Below, in pieces: positions 30,954 to 41,640 of a DNA stretch of 64,000 bases. The DNA is from Lucinisca nassula (lineage: Eukaryota; Mollusca; Bivalvia; Lucinida; Lucinidae), in contig OY757011.1 in assembly GCA_963580285.1 (NCBI GenBank), positions 1,330,501 through 1,394,500 on the forward strand. The letters run 5' to 3'. A program made the position numbers and the translations under genes. The notes below the pieces were generated by a model. The model saw only the letters and a program-made list of their open reading frames with translations. It was not told the DNA's origin and made no database searches. Position 1 is the stretch's first letter; every line of letters starts with the position of its first letter.

Positions 30954-31228
30954 TCAGGAAAACAAACCTACATATTTTTGACCCCCTAGAACCCCACTTT
31001 CATTTTGTAAAAACTGGGGTTTCCAGGGGTATACCTTATTTTCTTATTTCTGCTCTCAAATATAGATTGCGGGTACACGCTAGAACCGCCTCGAGGCGGT
31101 TCTAACGAGTACCCACAATCTATATTTTGAGCAGAAATAAGAAAAATAACGCAATTTTTTCATCTTAAAATTTACGTTTTTTCGGCGGTAAAGTATACAA
31201 TGTATTTGTATAGGCCTGTTTTCGTAAA
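30954..31228 (-). mobile_element. FB-A foldback element
   Basis: The family parts appear in reversed order: 'gaccccctagaaccccactt', 'aaaactggggtttcc', 'tagattgcgggtacacgcta', the shortened hairpin 'ccgcctcgaggcgg', 'tattttgagcagaaataaga' and the right terminus 'tgtataggcctgttttcgta'. The left terminus is mutated. Confidence 0.65.
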
Positions 31229-31319
31229 ATCCCTGAATTCTTAGGAGCAGAACAATTAACTGTAAAGACGACAAGAAAAACTGCATCTGAGAATGTGGTC
31301 TGTTTTTGTCGTTTGCTGA

Positions 31320-31450
31320 ATATTGTTGCAGACCTTTCAAATCTAACAGTGTAGACCCTGACCAGACTGATCCTACAGGAGTAGTCTGATCTGGGTCGAC
31401 AGTGTTTGCAACAATGCTTTTCAAATTACCAGCGGTCAACGGTAGAAGGG
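31320..31450. repeat. MITE-like hairpin
   Basis: 'cagtgtagaccctgaccag' and 'actgatcctac' pair with 'gtagtctgat' and 'ctgggtcgacagtg'. It is related in design to MITE-C and MITE-D ('caaacagtgtagaccc'). The boundaries are unclear. Confidence 0.45.
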
Positions 31451-31454
31451 TTAA

Positions 31455-31905
31455 CTGTTAAGCGCTCTGTAATATTGGTTGGTGCCTGATGCTCTGTCTC
31501 TGGTTGGGCCCATCGGAGCCTAACTGTTGGTATTCTTTTGCTCCTGCATTCCAGTGGTTTCTTGCTGTCGAGTCCGCACCGCTGTTTCATCTCTGCGGTT
31601 GTGTGAATTTTTTGTGTTCACGGAGCTGTTGCATTGATGAGTTAGGAGGCCTTCATGCTGACTGAACAAATTATTTGTCTTAATCGCGACGGAGGTGGGG
31701 GCGAGGTTTGTGGCCGCGTAAAATCGATTTAAGCCCCCATCCCACCCCCTGTGGAATTCGTTTCACTGACAGTTCCAAGGCGGTTCTTCTGTCGCGGTTT
31801 ATTTTTGTTATGGTTTGTCTTTGGGTGTTTGTGTCGCTTATATTATTTTATTTTGGATAACCTATTGGCCATTTTGTGGGAAAGTAACTGTCCTTTTGAT
31901 GTTTC
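31455..31905 (+). mobile_element. PLE tail ending abruptly at a mariner ORF
   Basis: Standard PLE tail landmarks run from 'gcctgatgctctgtctctgg' to 'gtaactgtccttttgatgtt' and 'tccat', about 120 bp short of the normal terminus, where sequence switches to mariner coding DNA with no terminus in between. The C-run region reads 'cccccatcccacccc'. The internal truncation at the 3' side is unlike other copies, which end at the true terminus. Confidence 0.65.
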
Positions 31906-32470
31906 CATCCAGAAAGTTGCGTCTTGTAAAGATTCCATCAAAAATGCACCGGGTAGGCCAAAATCTGCATCTCGTAAAGAAATTGTTTCCAAAATAAAGG
32001 AAATCATTGAAGGAGATGCCAGATGTACAGTTCGTGACATTGCACGAAAGTTAGGCATATAACTATCAACGGTTCACCTTATTTTGAAGAAGCATTTGAA
32101 AGTCAGAAATATTCTGCTAGATGGGTGCCAGAGGCAACAGGTTAAAGCTGCTTCAAATGGTTCCAACGTTTGACAAAAAGCAGTTTGTCACAGGTGATGA
32201 AACCTACGTCCATTATTTTGAGCCCGTCAGAAAGGTTAGCAATAAGATCTGGGCCACTAAACACAGCAAACGCCTAATAATTTGTCAAACGTTCGATGAG
32301 TACAAAGAAGGTTTTATATGCAATCTTCTGCTCTGGTGAAGGAGTCAGATTAAAAGTGCCGGTGAAAAAGGGCAAAAGCATTACCGGAAAGTACCACAAA
32401 GACGTAGTGCTGAAGAAACTGAGGGCATGAAATGAGTACTTTTGGGCTAACATGAAATTTGAAGTCTCCA
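31906..32470 (+). pseudogene. Second mariner-family transposase pseudogene
   Basis: Open stretches encode 'SRKEIVSKIKEII', 'ARCTVRDIARKLGI' (DNA-binding helix-turn-helix), a stop, 'VHLILKKHLKV', then 'FDKKQFVTGDETYVHYFEP' with the first catalytic aspartate, 'KIWATKHSKR', and 'GVRLKVPVKKGKSITGKYH' in a shifted frame. The second and third catalytic aspartates are not seen. At least one stop and three frameshifts occur. It differs from the 5.75-kb copy, so it is another mariner subfamily. MITE-C lies 95 bp downstream. Confidence 0.75.
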
Positions 32471-32564
32471 GATAGAAATAAGCAATTCTTTTCGAACATC
32501 CCTCGTAAGTTCCTTCTTACGCTTTCGAACGAATTCACAAAATTGACCATTTTGGTGACAGTTT

Positions 32565-32775
32565 TAACCCTTATCTTGCTGTTCACGACAACCCCTATCT
32601 TTGCAAACAGTGTAGATCCAGATCAGATGGCTTCTGAAGAAGCCATCTGATCAGGATCTACACTGTTTGACATTCAGTTTATGAATTTGTAGGAATAAAT
32701 TACATCAAGCATTCTGATTGGTTTAAAGTCAGAGATGGGTGTGGCTAAAATGAATATTCAGCAAGATAAGGGTTA
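32565..32775. mobile_element. MITE-C, 211 bp
   Basis: Same ends ('taacccttatcttgct', 'agcaagataagggtta') and same loop-free central hairpin as the copy at 5424-5634, with identical length and very few differences by eye, suggesting recent mobility. Confidence 0.75.
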
Positions 32776-33351
32776 AAATTTCGATGACAAAGTAGGAATT
32801 ATAAGGAATGAATTATCGTTTTTTGTGGATTTCATTGACGTGTAAACGTTGGCGAATCATACACAAACTGCATGAAGCCCGAAGAAGGAAAAAATTATCA
32901 TTTTTGTGGTGGATCACTCCGGTGAATGACAGACAAACCTAGTTCCTTACATGCTTTTCAATGAAATATAGAGATTTATCATACATTTAGTATAAAATAC
33001 TTAGTTTTTGAATATGCGATACGAACGTGACACCAATGCACGTATCCCGCTTGCACGTGCTGCCATATCGCATGGGCTTTATCATACCCCAAAAATCCAT
33101 ATCACAATCCTTTATCGCACCCCTAAGCCTTTATCATACCTCTGACGTCACCCTATTCGGAACACGCGGCGTTCTTCCTTTTGCGATATTTCGCATTTGT
33201 TGTTCAGGACGCCATTTGCAATTTGCAATATTTTGGTCTGTTGGAACTGTTTGGCAAAAAAAAAAAAAAAAAAAAACATGGCAGGCGCAGCGAATACGAG
33301 AGGAAAATGGGCGAAAGAACTTTTTTTTTAAAAAAAAGTGAAATGTATGAT
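32776..33351. other. No gene recognised
   Basis: 33020-33160 contains repeated 'tttatcataccccaaaaat'/'tttatcgcacccc'-type phrases related to the hairpin at 33352. A(20) lies at about 33257-33276. No domain-bearing ORF is seen. Confidence 0.35.
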
Positions 33352-33448
33352 ATATAGATTATGATATGGCATTTTTCATATCATACCCCATATCAGCCCT
33401 CGGGCTGATATGGGGTATGGTATGAAAAATGCCATATGATAATCTCTA
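33352..33448. repeat. Near-perfect hairpin, ~47-bp arms
   Basis: The arms begin 'tagattatgatatggcattt' and 'ttcatatcataccccatatc' and meet at 'agccctcgggct' with almost no loop; two or three mismatches were noticed. This would extrude readily as a cruciform or transcribe as a long hairpin RNA. Confidence 0.7.
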
Positions 33449-34140
33449 TTTCTCAGTGAAACAGAAAACGATATTGCCACTGTTTCAAACAGTGACTGAT
33501 ATCAATTTTATTTTTCACTGTTTGGGACTACTTTTTTCTGCAACTCTAATTCTGTGGTCCAGTAGGGCGGCATCTAAGGCCGTTGCTATGATTCTATTCG
33601 CAATCTGCTTCCGCCGGTTTGGACTATATTTTGTCAGAAAAAATAAGGAAGAAAATCACAAGAACTTCCGGTTATTTATAGGCCATTACATGTTGTTACG
33701 AGATGTAGATTGGAAAAAAACGAGAGACATTTAAAGAGAATCATCTTTTCTGAGGTCTACAGAAAAGGGTAGATAACTTGAATGCTTAAACCGACTAAGC
33801 AGATGCCGCGAAACCATGACCCCTCAATTTATTGACGCCCCGTTACTTCGATACACATGTCGGGGAAAAAATGGCACAAAAAAATGCTCCCCTCCAGATT
33901 TAGATAATTTTTCGCACATTTGTCAAGGACATATCAGTCCGTCTTACGGACTGAGTGAGAGTTGTCTCGAGCGTGTTACATTAACAAAATCCGTGTTCAA
34001 CTGAGAGCCAATTCTGCGTTGGGTTACGGAGGTTACGCATGCGCGTTTCGATATCTTATCAAGTCATCATTTTCTCGCATGATTCAGGAAAACGGGGATA
34101 GGGGGGGGGACATTGTTTAAAGGGCTGTGCAGTCTGATGC
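33449..34140. other. No gene recognised; paralogous block
   Basis: 33450-33560 ('tttcaaacagtgactgatat', 'ttcactgtttgggactac') is related to 35930-36000. 33860-33890 ('atggcacaaaaaaatgctcc') is related to 34925-34950. These indicate dispersed duplicated blocks; no coding exon is evident. Confidence 0.35.
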
Positions 34141-34167
34141 GTTGAATTATTTTGGTAATCTAACCAT

Positions 34168-34245
<78 letters not shown>

Positions 34246-34362
34246 CAGCCAGCAGAGCATGTCGGACCAACGTCGGGCCGACAGCGATACGACGTGTCTG
34301 TCCGGGCCCGACGTTGGCCCACTATTTTGTGCAAGGATGAGGAGAGAAACAGAGAGAGAGAG

Positions 34363-34459
<97 letters not shown>
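34168..34459 (+). repeat. Two (GA)n microsatellites flanking a small palindrome
   Basis: (GA)n tracts at about 34168-34242 and 34351-34459 are separated by ~108 bp containing the palindrome 'gggccgacagcgatacgacg'/'cccgacgttggccc' (34250-34335) and 'gaggagagaaacagag'. Long RE/LS-repeat frames on both strands are microsatellite translations. Confidence 0.8.
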
Positions 34460-34461
<2 letters not shown>

Positions 34462-34599
34462 CAAAATGAAAGTTTACAGATACGCGTAAGGAATGCACCA
34501 TGAACCGAAAGAAATGACGACGAAAAGAGACCAATCTGTCAGTTGAAAACAAAATCAGTAGTATGCGGACTTTGATTTTGTCGAACAGATTTACTGACG

Positions 34600-35339
34600 T
34601 CATTTAATATGACGTAATTTAATATGATTTCGTCACACCAAACTGTCTACACAGCTGAGTCAAGCTTGTGTAAATATACTGTACATTCAGTGTATTGACA
34701 TATTTTTGATATAAATTATAAACAAACATGGTTGAAAGGTGGATTGTTCAGTGAAGAAGATGAGTATGATACCACAAGACTTGCATTCAACTCGCTTTTC
34801 ATTCGATATTATCGAATACAGGGGAATTCTGTGAGTTTCACTTAAATCTTTTAGCCAAACCTGCCATTTTGGAAAGAAAAAATGGTTTTGTACACACGTT
34901 TCGACCGGAAGTGGTTAGAAAAAAATGGCACAAAAAAATGCTCCCTCGCCGATTTTGGCACAAATTTCAATGTGAACAGATTAATATATGCCGGAATTGA
35001 TGATATAGGTGAGAATAATCGCGAGGAATATAATAATAGTTTATTTTTGGTTTTCCCGATGGTACCGACATGGTTGAAAATTCGCCATTTTCAAACCCTT
35101 GGTCTGCCCACACAAAAATGCTAATTCTTGTTTTAGTCTTTATATTGAATACAGCAATATTTATATTTATCGCTTGTATCTTTGTCAAAGCTAATAATTA
35201 AACGACAATCATGTAATTTGATGTGAAAATAGTCAGTCGCATGGGAGCATCAAAATCGGAAGTAGTCCCATCGAATCGACGCACGAGAATTTTGTTTTTA
35301 AATCTACCTACGCTGGCCACTCTGATGCCCTACTGGTCA
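34600..35339. other. No gene recognised
   Basis: AT-rich DNA with small ORFs lacking recognisable domains. It includes a block shared with 33.8 kb ('atggcacaaaaaaatgctcc'). Confidence 0.35.
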
Positions 35340-36540
35340 GTTTTCCATTGTCAGATGGTTGAAAATTAATGAACTGTAATGAATTGACGCTAAGCCCGTT
35401 CACACGTCACGAGGACGTTAATGACGTCATTTTCGACGCTGACGTCACGTATTTTGTTGCGCGACGTTAGATTTGTCCGCGCCTTCTTTGGGAAACTAAT
35501 ATCTGAATTATTTCAGTAACCCTTCATAAAAATTCCATGCCAGGCTATTTCTCAGGTGCAAACTTGTAGTTTACACCCAATATTATACCCAGTAAATACG
35601 TTGGACACCACTAAATAGACGCGAAACGACCAGGAACACAATTGGTATTTTTTAAGGGTGAGTGACGCTATTAGTGAAGCTAAATATTGCCGTTTTGAAG
35701 CCTGTGAGAAACAGAAAATTTGATACTTTCAGTGAAAGATCAAATTTTATTTGACTCATGAACACCAAAACTGGTATTTTCACTCTTGGCTACGCCATTC
35801 GTGAAAATACTGGTTTTGGTGTTCATTCGATGAAATAAAATTCAATCTTACACTGAAAAAAATCAAATATCCTCTATTTCTTACATGCTTTACAATGAAT
35901 GAAACAGATTTATCAGTGAAATATAAATCGATATTTTAATTGTTTCAAACAGTGAAAATACAATTATTTTTCACTGCTTGGGACTACATTTTTCTTCAAA
36001 TCCAATTCTGTTAACAGTTTTATCTTTGTCAGATGATTGAAAATTAATGAACTGTGTTCTTATTGACTCTTAGCCCGTTCTTACGTGATGAGGACGTTAA
36101 TGACGTCATTTTTCGACGCTGACGTCACGTATTTTGTCGCGCGACGTTAGACCAGCCCACAACTTTTTTGAGAAACTACTATTTCAATTATTTCAATATT
36201 CATTCATAATAATACCATCCCATGCTACTTCTCAGGTGCAAACTTTCAGTTTACACCCAATATTATACCCACTAAACACGTTGGACACCACTAAATTGAC
36301 GCGAAATGACCAGGAACAAAGATAATTTTCACCGAGTGTGAGCGACGCCAGTATTGCCTTTTTGAAGCATGTAAGAAACAGAAAAATTAATTTTTCAGTG
36401 CAAGATCAAATTTAATTTCACTCATGAGCACCAAAACTGATATTTTTACTCGTGGCTACGCCACTCGTGAAAATACCAGTTTTGTGTTCATTCGATGAAA
36501 TAAAATTCGATCTTACACTGAAAAATCAAATATCCTCTAT
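35340..36540 (+). repeat. Tandem duplication of a ~660-bp block
   Basis: 35340-35880 and 36005-36540 align throughout. Shared blocks are 'atggttgaaaattaatgaac'/'atgattgaaaattaatgaac', 'ggacgttaatgacgtcattt', 'cgacgctgacgtcacgtatt', 'gtttacacccaatattatac', 'ttggacaccactaaat' and 'gaacaccaaaactggtattt'. Each copy ends in a hairpin of 'caccaaaactggtatttt' type with 'tggctacgcca' at its centre. A third relative of that hairpin is at 54070-54210. TGACGTCA, a CRE-like palindrome, occurs in each copy but may be incidental. Confidence 0.65.
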
Positions 36541-36737
36541 ATGAGGCCGTTTGTGAGTGCCAGATTCGTCGGAGTTTAAACATCGATAAAATCCACAACA
36601 ATGAGTGAGCTAGTCAGTACATACTATACGTGTGTCCGTTACTACCACATACAGGGTTATAGTCGGCAGTACAGATTAAGGGACATGACCCTCCTGACCC
36701 AATGGACGCCGCAAGGCAGGCTGAAAAATAAATAAAT

Positions 36738-36797
36738 AAATCATCACGAAAGTCTGACCCCTTTCAATCCCTATTTTATATAGTAAAAGTGGGGTTT
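36738..36797 (+). mobile_element. FB-A element, left piece (split by LINE)
   Basis: 'catcacgaaagtctgacccc' and 'atatagtaaaagtggggttt' form the outer part of FB-A. The remainder lies 3.67 kb away at 40464-40661. The last 7 bases, 'ggggttt', are repeated at the start of the other piece. Part of the terminus is deleted. Confidence 0.75.
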
Positions 36798-37267
36798 GGT
36801 TTAAACAATATTTATTCGTTTCATTTCGACAAGCCAATTCGAACAGTACATGTACAATTTACATTGACAGGATTTGAAAACAAGCGAAACGCTTATACTA
36901 AGCATCTCCTGTTAAGAATTAGTTTTTGTGAACGGCATGCTGTATAAATTCAAACAGTAAAGTACTTTTTTACATATAGTTCTACTTAAGAAGGAAAAAA
37001 GAACAATCGGTCAAAAGATATAAAAAAAGAAAATAATAAAAGGGTTAGAAAAGAATAGAGATAGGAAAGAAATAAGAATTGGAAAATGTCCAAAGAGGGA
37101 ATGTAGCAGTGCGATAAGAGTAAGACAGAAAAAAAAAATGTTGGAAGATACATCAACACCAATATACATGCAGAGTCTGCCAAGAGTAACTCGTGTCTAT
37201 AGGCTATTTCTTAAAAAAGTTGAGTTTTAATAGAAAAGGATGTGATGCCAATTATCCCGCGCACTAA

Positions 37268-39167
37268 TCAGAGAACAAAGTGATTTGTCTTTAAAATATA
37301 GGCCTGTACTTCCTTGAAGATACTAGTGTTATTTGCGACAGAAATATTGGTGTCACCTTGAAAAAGCAATCTTGTTGTGACGATAATGTCAAGCGGTATA
37401 TACGGGCGTATTTTGGCTATCATTTCCATACGAATTATATTGAATCGTGGACAAGCCAAAAGAAAATGGTCATTGCTTTCTACCTCGCCACATGTACAAT
37501 TCGGTATGAGATTTCTTCTGAATAGCTGCTGGTTTAATGCGCTATATTCAGTTCTTAAACGAGTGTGGAGAATCTGGGCTAAGCAAAATACTCGGGAATT
37601 TTTGGCATATTGTGTGTAAGCAATCGTTTAAACGAAGACAGCGAGGTAGCGTTCTTAGTTGCGTTTGGAAGGTTATTCCATGACCGGATAGTTGAGGGGA
37701 GAAACGAGTTAGCATAGGCGCTGTTATTAGCGTTGATAGACAAGTAATGATCAGAATTTCGAAGGGGATAGGCAGAGACATCGCCTACACGCGGAGGAAT
37801 TAGCTCCGTGAGATACAGAGGCGTTAGATTGTTTTCCATCTTGAAGAATAGGTGTAGTTTATGCAAATTTCTTCGCTCTGATAGCTTGAGCCAGCCAAGT
37901 TCTGCATATAGTTTGTCTATCTCTACTAGTTTAGTCGTACCAGAGACAATTCTACCAGCTTCGAGTTGTATTTTCTCAAGAGATGTGCATTGTTGCTGAG
38001 TACAGTTGTCCCAAACAGCGTCTGCATATTCTAAGAGAGAGCGAATGAAAGAAAAATAATTTTTTGAAGAGATTTTCTGTCAAGCGTGAATTTCAGACTT
38101 CTGAGGAGATTCATTCGAGACCAAGCTTTGACTTGAATATAGTCAATATGGTTTTGCCAGTCACGGCGCTGGGAAAAGATCAGACCTAGATGCTTGTGTG
38201 AAGTTACTTCATTTATTTCGACCTCGTTTAGGAAAAGTGCTGGTGATTTATCCTGTTAATCTTACGGCTCAGGAGCAATGATTCGGTTTTATTTGGATTA
38301 TAGTTAACTAACCATAGCATCTATCAGCCCAGTTGCCTATTCTGAAAAGATCAACATTTAGTATTTGAGCTGCCGAGTCTGGAAAATCTACTATTATGTA
38401 AAGGCTTGTGTCATCCGCAAACAATCGAATATTTGAATGTATCTCCTGCACAATGTCATTAATGAATATGATGAAGAGAAGCGGACCAAGAATAGACCCC
38501 TGGGGAACTACGGCCCTGATTTGAAGCCATTCAGATCTACCTCCGGGTAACACCACTCGTTGATACCTGATTGATAAATAGCTTTCAAACCAATTCAGAA
38601 GGCGACCAGAGATTCCATAATGTTTTAGCTTTGCTAACAATCCTCTATGCCAGACCCTGTCGAAGGCTTTGCTGATGTCATAAAACACAACGCGGACTTC
38701 TTGCCTTCGTCCAGGGCCCGGTTAAAGGTATTGTATAGATCTACGAGCTGGTTTATTGTAGAGTCACCTTGAGTGAACCCTGACTGAAATGGAGTGATAA
38801 TTGTATTTTCCAGTAAAAAGTTGTGCATGTGTTTATGTACTATTTTTTCAAGTGATTTACCAATAGAACTTAGGAGAGAGATAGGCCTATGGTTTTCAAC
38901 AAGGGATTTAACGTCCTTCTTATGGATAGGGGTAACGTTGGCCCTTTTCAATGCGTCAGGCATTGATGAGTTCGACAAAGAGAAGTTGAATAGGTCAGTC
39001 AAGGGACCAGATAATTGTTGTGCACATTCTTTGAGAACTGTGTTATTGATTTGGTCTGGCCCACATGCTTTTCCAGTTGGAAGAGATTTCAGAACTGAAC
39101 AAATCTCATCTTGCTGGACAGTAACTGATGAAATAGTATTGACAGGTTGGGCTGAATGAGGGATCAT
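37268..39167 (-). pseudogene. LINE reverse transcriptase and C-terminal domain
   Basis: It reads 'LPTGKACGPDQINNTVLKEC', 'ALKRANVTPIHKKD', 'NHRPISLLSSIGKSLEKIV', 'FQSGFTQGDST' (39167-38634), then after a frameshift near 38670 'YDISKAFDRVWHRGL', 'VPQGSILGPLLFIIFIND' and 'IRLFADDTSLY' (38688-38308). The catalytic FADD is therefore intact. Downstream, 37866-37579 gives 'LRNSDHYLSINANN' and 'IRSWNNLPNATKNATSL', and 37459-37268 gives 'ACPRFNIIRMEMIAKIRPYI', with stops between. The RT polymerises cDNA at the nicked target in the cell nucleus. Confidence 0.85.
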
Positions 39168-39454
39168 TTAATTGTCTTCATCTATAGTAGATTGTGATTG
39201 AAAATATACATTAAATACGTTTGCTTTTTCAGTTGGGTCTGTAATTAATTCACCTTGATGGTCCAGTGGAGGAATGGGGTCAGTTTTAGCCTTGCCTGTC
39301 AAAGTTTTGAAGAGTTTCCACCAATCCTTGCCAGATAATCTATCATCCTTGATTTTGTCAGCTATTTTATCTTTAAAGTCCTTTTTGGATGTACGAATAA
39401 TATTGATGACCTCATTGCGTAGTTGTCTGAACTTTTTCCAGCTTTCAGCAGTGT

Positions 39455-40459
39455 TTAAACGCTTGGCAATTTTGTGTGCACGTTTTCGTTTACGAATTGA
39501 TTTCCTGATGGAATTGTTAAACCAGGGAGGGTCTGAAGGTCGTACAGTAATAATTTTGTTCGGAATGGATTTTTCACAAAGGTCAAAACTTTAGATGTAA
39601 TATTTTCCACATACGTGCTAATGTTAGAACTTTTCAAAGATTGCCAGTGAAACTCGGTTATGGAGCGTCGAATAAGTTCGTAATCGCCCTTATCATATGA
39701 CCAAATTCTTCTTCTGTAACACTGAGGCTTGTGTTTATCATATTTGAAAACTGCATAAATGGGGCAGTGAAAACGAATGTTTTGGTCAAGGAAGGGTTCG
39801 CCCACTCCACTTACCAGTACGTTAGTTGTCTGGTTTGTAAAGAGCAGGTCAATGAGTGTGGAAGAGGTTTCAGTGAAATTTGTTGACTCATTTATTATTT
39901 GATCGAGGGAGTACTGTGTAAAAATTTGGTTTATTTTATTCTTACCTGCGGTATCTAGGTAATTAAGGTTGAAATCGCCAGTGATAATGACATCGTTAAC
40001 GTTACTATTAAACACTAGATCAACAGATTGTTCTATTTTGTCATAAGTGTCATGAACAGCGTTTGGCGGTCTATAAAACAGACCAAACAATACAGATCTA
40101 GATTGGACTTTGAACTCTAACCAGATACACTAAAGGTCCGGTATTTCCAGATCATGTCTTCTCTTGCAGGGAATATTTTCTCGCACATATACTAAGACTC
40201 CAACATAGTTATTCGTTTGCCTGTCTTTACGAAATGGATCTTGATAGTTCAATAGTTTGATAGTAGCATTACTAATATCAGGAGAAAGCCAGGTTTCGGT
40301 CAGTGCTATTACATCAAAATGAGAAAATTCAGTTTGAATTTGGTCAATTTTATTGCGCAAGCTTTGCACATTGTAATGAACGAGAGGAAAAAAATGATTT
40401 TGTATGAGCGAGACATCGGTATTAACAGAGAACTCAAATGATGAAGACATATCAGCCAT
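39455..40459 (-). pseudogene. LINE AP-like endonuclease
   Basis: Two open segments (40459-40130 and 40090-39455) make up one domain of the exonuclease-endonuclease-phosphatase fold that nicks the target. 'HYNVQSLRNKIDQI' is followed by the metal-binding 'VIALTETWL', then 'GLFYRPPN', 'VIITGDFNL' (catalytic aspartate/asparagine) and 'DLLFTN'. The second segment should end with an SDH motif, but 'FHCPIYAVF' at that place lacks SDH ('IRFHCP'), a likely inactivating change. A nonsense TAG lies at about 40131, and the frame shifts near 39580 where the basic 'RKSIRKRKRAHK' linker begins in another frame. Confidence 0.8.
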
Positions 40460-40463
40460 ATCC

Positions 40464-40661
40464 GGGGTTTACAGGGGTAAACATTATTTTTCTTAGTTCT
40501 GCTCTAAAATATTGATTGTGGGTACACTTTAGAACCGCCTCATGTACGCGCAATCTATATTTTGAGCAGAAATAAGAAAAATATCAGAAATTTTCATGTT
40601 TAAATTTGCGTTTTTTCGGCGAATAAGTGTACTATATACTTGTATAGGCGCGTTTTCGTAA
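40464..40661 (+). mobile_element. FB-A element, right piece
   Basis: Continues the FB-A element from 36797: 'ggggtttacaggggtaaaca', 'aatattgattgtgggtacac', a shortened hairpin, 'tattttgagcagaaataaga' and the terminus 'tgtataggcgcgttttcgta'. Confidence 0.75.
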
Positions 40662-41028
40662 TGAAATAATAAATAAATAAATAAATTTAAACACGACGCG
40701 TAAATTAATGGATACCTTTGCCATGTACTACACATTAGAATCGTCAAAAACATTACAACTATTGTGTCAACTTGGGTGGCTTATAAATGTTTTTTTTTTT
40801 TTTTTTGGTTATTTTTTTTTTTTCAGCCGAAAATTATATATTCCCTAAACGTCTTTTTTAGATGACAATTTGCATTATTTGTATTTTCCAAACATGTTTT
40901 TACATAAAAAATGTGATAATTTTACGTTCCAAACTCCTTTATTGATGCTGCTCTCACAAGCAATATATACACAATGTTATGTGCCTAAAGTTGTTTTTAT
41001 TTGACGCGTTCTTTATGAGCTCACCTGA
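40662..41028. other. No gene recognised
   Basis: AT-rich, with an (aaat)n run at 40665-40686 and T-runs at 40788-40806 and 40811-40822. No coding signal. Confidence 0.4.
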
Positions 41029-41640
41029 GCCGAAGGCTCAGGGGGAGCTATTATGATCGCTTACCGTCCGTCGTCGTCGTCCAGCCGTCCGTCTACAATT
41101 CCTTTAAACGACATTTCCTCATAAATCACTGAGCAGATTTTGACCAGACTTGGCAGAAATGATCATTGGGTGCTCCCCTCTCAAATTTGTAGAACTCTGG
41201 TTGACATGGCAACGAAAAGGAGAAAATCAGAAAATAAAAATTTAAAAATTCTTCTTGTCTGAAACCAGAAGGCCAAGGTCTTTGATATTTGGTATGGTAT
41301 GAAGCTTCATCTAGTGGACCTCTACCAAGATTGTTCAAATTGTAGCCCTGGGGCCACAAATGCTCCCGCATCGGGGCCTACTGGTTTTACATAGGCTTAT
41401 ATAGGGAAAACCTTTAAAAATTTTCTAGTCTGAAACCAGAAGGCCAAGGTCTTTGATATTTGGTATGAAGCTTCATCAAGTGGACCTCTACCAGATTGTT
41501 AAAATTATAGCCCTGGGGGCAAAATGCCTCAAACGCCGGGGCCTACTGGTTTTACATAGGCTTATATAGGGAAAACCATCTGAAAAACCAGAAGGCCCAG
41601 GTCTTTGATATTTAGGAAACACCTAAATGGGTACCTTGGC
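41029..41640 (+). repeat. Array with 'gagctcacctgagccgaagg' head
   Basis: The head carries 'ctcacctgagccgaaggctc' and a 'ccgtccgtcgtcgtcgtcc' run, then 2-3 units of ~180 bp: 'ctgaaaccagaaggccaagg', 'tctttgatatttggtatg', 'aagcttcat', 'tggacctctaccaga' and 'ggggcctactggttttacat'. It is cut at its 3' end by MITE-D. It is structurally the same kind of element as the arrays at 14.9 and 25.8 kb but with an unrelated unit. Confidence 0.65.

Larger units (their letters stand above)
36798..40463 (-). mobile_element. Non-LTR retrotransposon (LINE) with endonuclease and RT
   Basis: A 3.67-kb minus-strand element is bounded by the target duplication 'ggggttt' (36791-36797, 40464-40470). In order it encodes an AP-like endonuclease (40459 to about 39455), a basic linker, a reverse transcriptase (about 39400 to 38300) and a C-terminal region (37866-37268) with the 'FLLACPRFN' and 'WNNLPN' motifs of I/jockey-type elements. 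The 3' end has 'aataaa' near 36803 just before the junction. The first methionine of the endonuclease frame is 5 bp from the 5' junction, so ORF1 and the 5' end are missing (5' truncation). Stops and frameshifts make it inactive, yet the reading is easily followed, so it is not very old. Confidence 0.85.

Noticed and set aside
31751..32062. 103-codon ORF as a host gene
   Set aside because: Its first part is PLE tail and its second part is a mariner helix-turn-helix region; it is a chimera of two repeats.
34059..34603. Long Arg-Glu and Leu-Ser repeat ORFs
   Set aside because: They are direct translations of (GA)n/(TC)n microsatellites.
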